DNA from: Microbacteriaceae bacterium
Lineage (GTDB): Bacteria; Actinomycetota; Actinomycetes; Actinomycetales; Microbacteriaceae
Direction: 5' to 3'
DNA length: 9,463 bases
Assembly (NCBI GenBank): GCA_024642605.1
Contig: JAHEAT010000031.1
Location: forward strand, 1-9,463
How positions within the stretch are numbered: position 1 is the first letter of the stretch; each line of letters begins with the position of its first letter. The notes beneath the pieces are model-generated. The model was not told the origin of the DNA and did not search any database. It saw only the letters and a list, made by a program, of their open reading frames with translations. This document shows positions 5,277 through 9,463 of the stretch, piece by piece. A program made the translations under genes and the position numbers.

Positions 5277-7538
5277 ATGAAACATCGCAAACCAACATTT
5301 CGCCTGCGAGGCATCTTCGCAGCATTCGCATCTATCGCCACCATTTCGGCAGCCTTGGTGGCCTCGCCCGCTCAAGCCGTGAGCGTCAACCCAACCCCAG
5401 CGTGCAGCAACGGTTCTTGCACCATGACTTTCGAATACACCGGCGACTACTACCTGTGGAGCATTCCAGCGAACGTGCGCACCATGTGGTTTGACGTTTA
5501 CGGTGCCCAAGGTGGTCGTTCGGGTGGCCTCGGCGGCAAAATCTCGGGGCAGTTCACCACAATTCCAACCAGCCTCTACGTTTACGTTGGCGGTCAGGGT
5601 AAAACCGGTTCAGGCCTAACCGGCGGCTTCAACGGCGGCGGCGCAGGCGGCACCGGCCACGGAGACGAAGGTTCGGGCGGAGGCGCAAGCGACCTTCGCA
5701 GCTCAACGCTCACCATCGATCGACTAGTGATAGCTGGTGGTGGCGGCGGAACCGGAGGCTGGGTCGGCGGCACCGGCGGAGCCGGCGGTTCAACCATCGC
5801 TGGTGCAGGTTCGGCCGGGCAAGGAAGCCCAGGAGGTGGCGCTACTCAACTCGCGGGTGGCTCCGGCGGTGCCGGTTACTCGGCTAGCAATGGTGCAGCC
5901 GGCACCTCGGCTAACGGCGGAGCGGGCGGAAACGGTTCGACCGCCGGAGGCGGAGGCGGAGGTGGAGGTTACTTCGGTGGCGGTGGTGGCGGTGGTGACG
6001 GAATTCCTTCTGGGCTCGACGGTGGCGGAGGCGGCGGAGGTTCTTCCTATGCCAGCATCGCAAACACGTCGACAATCTCGCACTCCCAGGGCGTGCGCGC
6101 CGGCAATGGTCAGGTAGTAATCACCTACAACTACGCGCCAACGGTAACCGCTTTTGCCCCTAGCGCGACCACGAGCAACGCCACGACCGCGACGTTCACG
6201 CTTGGTTTTAGCCAGAGCATCCAAGGCCTCGACGCCACCGACCTGACCTTCGCTGGTACGGCATCGGGATGCACGGTCAACTCGATCACCGGCGCAGCCG
6301 CGAGTTACACGGTTACTGTGGGCAACTGCTCCGACGGCACTGTGCTGCTAAACCTAGCCAGCGATGGCGTTTTCGGTGCAACCACCGGCCCGGTCTCGGT
6401 GGCCACATCGAGCACACTCACCTTCGACCGTAAGAAACCGGTTTTCACAATCAATCCACCGGTTACGCCAAACAATTCGACCACCCTCGCCTTTTTGGTT
6501 ACCTCGGATGAATCGGTAACGGGTATTTCGGCATCGTCATTTACCGTGAGCGGTACGTCTTGCGTGATTGGCACCGTCAGTGGCACCGCGGCTAGTTACA
6601 CGGTGAACGTAACCGGATGCTCGTCTACCGCCACTGCCACATTAACCCTCAAGGCAAACATCGCTAGCGACCCAGCCACCAACACCGGCCCTGCAGCTGC
6701 GATCACTTCGAGCAGCGTGACTGTAGACCGCGTAGTGCCAACAGTTTCATCGCTATTAAAAGGCTCGACATCGCGCAACGATTTGATCGTCTACGAACTA
6801 ACCATGTCTGAGACGGTTATCGGTATGGATTCGGCCGGGGCTGACTGGACCATTTCTGGCACGGGCTGCAAAATCACTAAACTTACCGGCTCTGGCGCAA
6901 ACTACTCAATGTGGGTAACCGACTGTGCCGACGGAGTCAAGGCATCAATCTCGCTAAAGGCAAACTCTCTCGTAGACACGGCCGGAAATCTCGGCCCTGC
7001 CCTCGACACACTCTCGCCCGAGGTTCAGATCGACGACCAGCTTCCGCGAGTCACGGTAACCACCGATGCAAGAGCGACGCAGTCGACCAGCCCAACTTTT
7101 ACGCTCACCTACAGCGAGTCGGTTAGTGGCGTAACCCTCGACAGTTTCTCGTCTGGAGGTACGGCAAAGGGTTGCAAGTTTGCGCTCACCGAGGTTACCG
7201 CGGGTTTGGTTTACAAGGTTGCCACCACAACCTGTAGCGCAGGAACACTAAAACTGATGATTCCGGCAGGCTCTGCCAAAGACGCCAACGGTAACGTCGG
7301 CCCGGCACTTCCAATCGAATCGGCCACCGTGATTATCGATGTCGACCCTGCCAACAGCGGGGGAGCAGCGCTAGACCGACCGATACGCCGGTTGGGAACG
7401 CTATCGCGCGGCGCAACATTGCTTCGACCAGCATCGGTTTCGGCACCGAGACGTTTCAAAAGCACCGATGTCGGTGCGGTTTTAGCCCTGGGTGCGGGCT
7501 TGGGGTTGATGAGCCGGCGCGGGGCTACTCGAAAATAA
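5277..7538 (+). CDS. Secreted surface protein: glycine-rich (ALK-like) domain plus four Ig-like repeats
   Basis: This is a 753-residue exported protein of unknown function. The signal peptide is clear (KHRKPTFRLR, hydrophobic stretch, SPAQA; cleavage after about residue 34). Residues about 51-284 resemble the Gly_rich family (Pfam PF12810, also found in ALK/LTK receptors): it opens with FEYTGDYYLWSIP, has VYVGGQG and GASDLRSS...RLVIAGGGGG, and closes with GNGQVVITY. Glycine runs of 7-8 occur at 224-255. Four Ig-like repeats follow (about 288-385, 388-485, 487-587, 590-688), each with a core like TFTLGFSQSIQGLDATDLTF and ending near D-x-x-x-P; they resemble Big_12-type domains of bacterial adhesins. 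Each repeat has two Cys 19-20 residues apart. The C-terminus has a short hydrophobic run (about 732-746) then SRRGATRK, a possible membrane retention signal; no LPXTG is present. Adhesion or envelope structure is likely but inferred. Confidence 0.9.
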   Translation: MKHRKPTFRLRGIFAAFASIATISAALVASPAQAVSVNPTPACSNGSCTMTFEYTGDYYLWSIPANVRTMWFDVYGAQGGRSGGLGGKISGQFTTIPTSLYVYVGGQGKTGSGLTGGFNGGGAGGTGHGDEGSGGGASDLRSSTLTIDRLVIAGGGGGTGGWVGGTGGAGGSTIAGAGSAGQGSPGGGATQLAGGSGGAGYSASNGAAGTSANGGAGGNGSTAGGGGGGGGYFGGGGGGGDGIPSGLDGGGGGGGSSYASIANTSTISHSQGVRAGNGQVVITYNYAPTVTAFAPSATTSNATTATFTLGFSQSIQGLDATDLTFAGTASGCTVNSITGAAASYTVTVGNCSDGTVLLNLASDGVFGATTGPVSVATSSTLTFDRKKPVFTINPPVTPNNSTTLAFLVTSDESVTGISASSFTVSGTSCVIGTVSGTAASYTVNVTGCSSTATATLTLKANIASDPATNTGPAAAITSSSVTVDRVVPTVSSLLKGSTSRNDLIVYELTMSETVIGMDSAGADWTISGTGCKITKLTGSGANYSMWVTDCADGVKASISLKANSLVDTAGNLGPALDTLSPEVQIDDQLPRVTVTTDARATQSTSPTFTLTYSESVSGVTLDSFSSGGTAKGCKFALTEVTAGLVYKVATTTCSAGTLKLMIPAGSAKDANGNVGPALPIESATVIIDVDPANSGGAALDRPIRRLGTLSRGATLLRPASVSAPRRFKSTDVGAVLALGAGLGLMSRRGATRK
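5946..6041 (+). repeat. Glycine-codon low-complexity tract
   Basis: The stretch encodes residues 224-255 of the surface protein and consists largely of GGN codons, with runs of eight, seven and seven glycines separated by YF- and proline-containing breaks. Mixed GGA/GGC/GGT codon use keeps it from being a pure nucleotide microsatellite, but it is the most repetitive DNA in the window and a likely place for length variation between strains. Confidence 0.75.
6138..7340 (+). repeat. Four tandem Ig-like protein repeats with conserved Cys pairs
   Basis: Approximate repeat boundaries are 6138-6431, 6438-6731, 6735-7037 and 7044-7340, each about 98-101 codons. The Cys pairs are C332/C351, C429/C448, C531/C550 and C633/C653. 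The repeats share T-F-T-L or similar beta strands, G-x-x-x-x-x-F/W-T, a G-x-x-C followed by a Y-x-V strand leading to the second Cys, and a GP-containing end. Repeats 1 and 2 are closest and both contain AASYTV, with AGTTACACGGT conserved at DNA level, which suggests duplication followed by divergence. Confidence 0.8.
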
Positions 7539-8382
7539 TCGTGCGCTCGCCGTCGAGCAGAACGCGGTGTTCCGCAAACCAGCGGATGGACTGAACCAGA
7601 GTCTTCGATTCGACATCTTGCCCAATCGAAACCAGCTCCTTCTTGGAGTGGCTGTGGTTTACTCGCACCACGTTTTGCTCGATGATCGGGCCTTCGTCGA
7701 GGTCGGCGGTTACGAAGTGCGCGGTAGCGCCAATTAGCTTGACACCGCGCGAGTGGGCTTGCGCGTAAGGGTTTGCGCCCTTGAATCCCGGCAAGAAAGA
7801 GTGGTGAATGTTGATGATTCGCCCCTCAAACTCGGCCACGAATTCTGGCGATAGCACCTGCATAAAACGGGCCAGAACAATTAATTCGATGCCGGCGGCA
7901 CGAATGTAATCGCGAAGCATGTGCTCGAAAGCGGCCTTTGTTGCGGCATCGGTGATGGCGTGAGTTTCAAACGGCAGCGAATAGAAGTTGGCTAGCTCGG
8001 CTAGATCGCCGTGATTGCCAAACACCGCTGGAATCTCGATCGGCAACTGTCCCGAGCGCTGGCGGAACAGGATGTCGTTTAGGCAGTGTGCCGACTTAGA
8101 AACCAGCACGAGGGTGCGAACCTTGCGGCCGACTTCGTCGAGGTTGGCCGTCATGTCGTACTTGGTGATAACTGGCGCCAGGTGCGCCTCGAATTCGGCC
8201 CGTTCGGCGGCCGACTCAATCTGTAGGCGAATGAAGAAACGGCCGGTGTCGTCAGAAGAAAACTGCTTCGATTCGGTGATGTTTCCGTTCGCTGCCACAA
8301 TGGCTCCGGTCACGGCATGCACAATGCCGGGCTGGTCGTCGCAAACCAGCGTTAGAACCCAGTGTTTAGTGGCAGAAGTCAT
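7525..8382 (-). CDS. purU: Formyltetrahydrofolate deformylase
   Basis: This 285-residue cytoplasmic enzyme hydrolyses 10-formyl-THF to formate and THF, balancing one-carbon pools and supplying formate for purine synthesis where PurT is used. The N-terminal ACT domain (about 8-85) opens with VLTLVCDDQPGIV. The C-terminal formyltransferase-like domain (about 88-285) holds the catalytic triad of the family: N191 and H193 in NIHHSFLPGFKG and D229 in FVTADLDEGPII. The start at 8382 is chosen because it gives the family length and MTSATKHWVLTL, and because TAGACT lies 7 bases upstream as in leaderless genes. An extension to 8493 would read through the glyA riboswitch and has no family support. The last 14 bases overlap the end of the convergent surface-protein gene. 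It is divergent from glyA, a second folate enzyme. Confidence 0.96.
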   Translation of the reverse strand: MTSATKHWVLTLVCDDQPGIVHAVTGAIVAANGNITESKQFSSDDTGRFFIRLQIESAAERAEFEAHLAPVITKYDMTANLDEVGRKVRTLVLVSKSAHCLNDILFRQRSGQLPIEIPAVFGNHGDLAELANFYSLPFETHAITDAATKAAFEHMLRDYIRAAGIELIVLARFMQVLSPEFVAEFEGRIINIHHSFLPGFKGANPYAQAHSRGVKLIGATAHFVTADLDEGPIIEQNVVRVNHSHSKKELVSIGQDVESKTLVQSIRWFAEHRVLLDGERTIIFE

Positions 8383-8389
8383 AGCCCTA

Positions 8390-8395
8390 AGTCTA
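8390..8395 (-). promoter_or_regulatory. Candidate leaderless -10 element of purU
   Basis: TAGACT ends 7 bases before the purU ATG and no Shine-Dalgarno is present. The stretch from this hexamer into the coding start matches the amylase start region at 15 of 18 bases. No good -35 is visible. Confidence 0.6.
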
Positions 8396-8403
8396 TTCGG
8401 GGT

Positions 8404-8409
8404 TAGAAT
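8404..8409 (+). promoter_or_regulatory. Candidate -10 element of glyA
   Basis: TAGAAT is close to TATAAT and would place transcription start near 8416, exactly where the riboswitch P1 stem begins. This gives a leader of about 110 bases. No clear -35 is visible at 17-18 bases upstream. It is back to back with the purU -10 element, 8 bases apart. Confidence 0.6.
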
Positions 8410-8415
8410 TACATC

Positions 8416-8486
8416 ATCGCAACTGGCGCTAAAGATGGGTTTCCATCGGGGAGCGATAGGCATTTTTGGTCGTGCGCCTGGGCCAA
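8416..8486 (+). promoter_or_regulatory. ZTP riboswitch (pfl motif) controlling glyA
   Basis: The aptamer senses ZMP/ZTP, purine intermediates that build up when 10-formyl-THF is scarce, and normally turns expression on. Every core part is readable: P1 ATCGC (8416-8420) with GCGAT (8453-8457); the conserved ACTGGCG (8422-8428); P2 GATGG (8434-8438) with CCATC (8443-8447); the conserved GGGGAGCGA (8448-8456); P3 TTGGT (8466-8470) with GCCAA (8482-8486); and the conserved CGCCTGGGC (8475-8483). The pseudoknot pairs GGCGC (8425-8429) with GCGCC (8474-8478). The class is known upstream of folate and purine genes including glyA. No terminator hairpin with a T-tract lies between the aptamer and the start codon, so control is probably at translation. 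Confidence 0.93.
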
Positions 8487-8514
8487 CATCCAAGCCGTTA
8501 AATGCAACACTCTT

Positions 8515-8519
8515 AGGAG
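8515..8519 (+). promoter_or_regulatory. Shine-Dalgarno of glyA, probable expression platform
   Basis: AGGAG is 7 bases before the ATG at 8527 and fixes that start. The adjacent CCCCGA (8520-8525) is complementary to TCGGGG (8446-8451) inside the riboswitch core, so unfolded aptamer RNA could cover the initiation region while ligand-bound aptamer would free it. Confidence 0.8.
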
Positions 8520-8526
8520 CCCCGAC

Positions 8527-9463
8527 ATGTCTAAACTTCCTTCATCGTTCAACCTTCCACTGAGCGAAACCGACCCAGAGATTGCGGCCGTACTCGACGC
8601 CGAACTCGACCGCCAGCGCCACACCCTCGAGATGATCGCATCTGAGAACTTCGTAAGCCGCGGTGTGCTCGAAGCCCAGGGGTCAGTGCTCACCAACAAG
8701 TACGCCGAGGGTTACCCGGGCAAGCGCTACTACGGTGGTTGCGAAGCGGTTGATGTTGCCGAAAACCTAGCTCGCGACCGCGCCAAGGCGCTCTTCGGTG
8801 CGGAGCACGCCAACGTTCAACCTCACTCAGGTGCCAGCGCCAACGCAGCAGTCTTGATGGCGCTCGCAAGCCCAGGCGACCGCATCCTTGGTTTGGAACT
8901 TGCCCACGGTGGCCACCTCACCCACGGAATGCGCTTGAACTTCTCGGGCAAAATGTACGAGGCTCACGCCTACGGCTTGCACCCAGAAACATTCTTGATC
9001 GACATGGACATCGTGCGGGAGCGCGCCCACGAGGTGAAACCAGCGGTTTTGATCGCCGGATGGTCGGCCTACAGCCGCCACTTAGACTTCGCCGAGTTCC
9101 GCAAAATTGCCGACGAAGTTGGCGCAAAGCTTTGGGTTGACATGGCTCACTTTGCGGGTCTGGTTGCCGCCGGTTTGCACCCTAGCCCTGTGCCTTACGC
9201 CGATGTCGTGTCCACTACCGTACACAAGACTCTTGCCGGCCCACGTTCAGGTCTGATTCTGTGCCGTGAAGAGTACGCCAAGAAGATTGACTCGGCCGTG
9301 TTCCCCGGTCAGCAGGGTGGCCCGCTCATGCACGTTGTAGCAGCAAAGGCAGTCGCTTTCAAGGCGGCCATGCAGCCTGAGTTCAAAGACCGCCAGCAGC
9401 GCACTCTCGATGGAGCACGCATCATCGCCGAGCGCCTGACCCAAGCCGATGTCGCCGGCAACG
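8527..9463 (+). CDS. glyA: Serine hydroxymethyltransferase (3' truncated by window end)
   Basis: GlyA is a PLP enzyme that interconverts serine plus THF with glycine plus 5,10-methylene-THF, the main entry of one-carbon units. The first 312 residues are present; the family is usually about 415-430 residues, so roughly a quarter is outside the window. Visible motifs are [11 protein letters not shown] (34-44), [16 protein letters not shown] (57-72) for substrate and PLP contacts, AHGGHLTHG (126-134), [13 protein letters not shown] (204-216; D205 for the PLP ring nitrogen, H208), and the PLP-lysine motif [13 protein letters not shown] with K234. The start at 8527 has a good AGGAG at 7 bases. Expression is very likely controlled by the ZTP riboswitch in its leader. 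It is divergent from purU. No disruption is seen in the part present. Confidence 0.97.
   Translation, partial: MSKLPSSFNLPLSETDPEIAAVLDAELDRQRHTLEMIASENFVSRGVLEAQGSVLTNKYAEGYPGKRYYGGCEAVDVAENLARDRAKALFGAEHANVQPHSGASANAAVLMALASPGDRILGLELAHGGHLTHGMRLNFSGKMYEAHAYGLHPETFLIDMDIVRERAHEVKPAVLIAGWSAYSRHLDFAEFRKIADEVGAKLWVDMAHFAGLVAAGLHPSPVPYADVVSTTVHKTLAGPRSGLILCREEYAKKIDSAVFPGQQGGPLMHVVAAKAVAFKAAMQPEFKDRQQRTLDGARIIAERLTQADVAGN

Noticed and set aside
5737..6224. Long open frames in other phases over the glycine-rich region, on both strands
   Set aside because: GGN-rich coding DNA gives open alternative frames of Val/Ala/Glu and Pro/Ser/Thr composition. The main frame has signal peptide, domain boundaries and repeats continuing on both sides.
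8383..8493. A 37-codon upstream extension of purU
   Set aside because: It would run antisense through the glyA riboswitch, gives a non-homologous N-terminus, and the family normally starts just before the ACT domain at 8382.
1..9463. Mobile element, prophage, toxin-antitoxin, CRISPR or defence system
   Set aside because: No transposase, integrase, phage protein, direct-repeat array or small paired genes were seen. All intergenic gaps are under 150 bases and the large open frames are conventional chromosomal genes.

Overview
The window reads as moderately GC-rich actinobacterial chromosome, most likely from the Microbacteriaceae and possibly a small-genome freshwater lineage. The family placement is an inference from protein style, tight gene packing and apparent leaderless promoters. 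No mobile element, CRISPR array, tRNA or rRNA was seen. Every interval longer than about 150 bases is coding.

Layout from left to right: (1) the 3' end of one ABC exporter half-transporter (1-473) overlaps the start of a complete partner (473-2281). Their ATP-site motifs indicate an asymmetric heterodimer. (2) On the minus strand is a secreted GH13 alpha-amylase (2350-3885). (3) Divergent from it is icd, an NADP-dependent isocitrate dehydrogenase of the eukaryote-like type (3960-5186). It is followed by two DnaA-box-like 9-mers, a GAAA-loop hairpin and a strong hairpin terminator. (4) A 753-residue secreted surface protein (5277-7538) has a signal peptide, a very glycine-rich domain resembling the ALK-type Gly_rich family, four Ig-like repeats that each carry a Cys pair, and a short hydrophobic C-terminus. 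(5) Its end overlaps by 14 bp the end of minus-strand purU, a formyltetrahydrofolate deformylase (7525-8382). (6) Divergent from purU is glyA, serine hydroxymethyltransferase (from 8527, cut by the window end).

The most informative non-coding element lies between purU and glyA. It is a near-textbook ZTP (pfl-motif) riboswitch at 8416-8486, with P1, P2, P3 and the pseudoknot all readable. Downstream is a good Shine-Dalgarno and a plausible pairing that could occlude translation initiation. ZMP/ZTP accumulates when 10-formyl-THF is short, so the switch links purine/folate stress to glyA. The divergent purU consumes 10-formyl-THF. The locus therefore looks like a one-carbon control point.

A second theme is leaderless expression. 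purU and the amylase share an almost identical TAGACT-N7-ATGAC start region (15 of 18 bases). The surface-protein gene has TACATT-N6-ATG. None of the three has a recognisable Shine-Dalgarno, whereas the riboswitch-controlled glyA does. The riboswitch belongs to a known class, and I see no clearly undescribed system. The least conventional protein is the Gly-rich/Ig-like surface protein.
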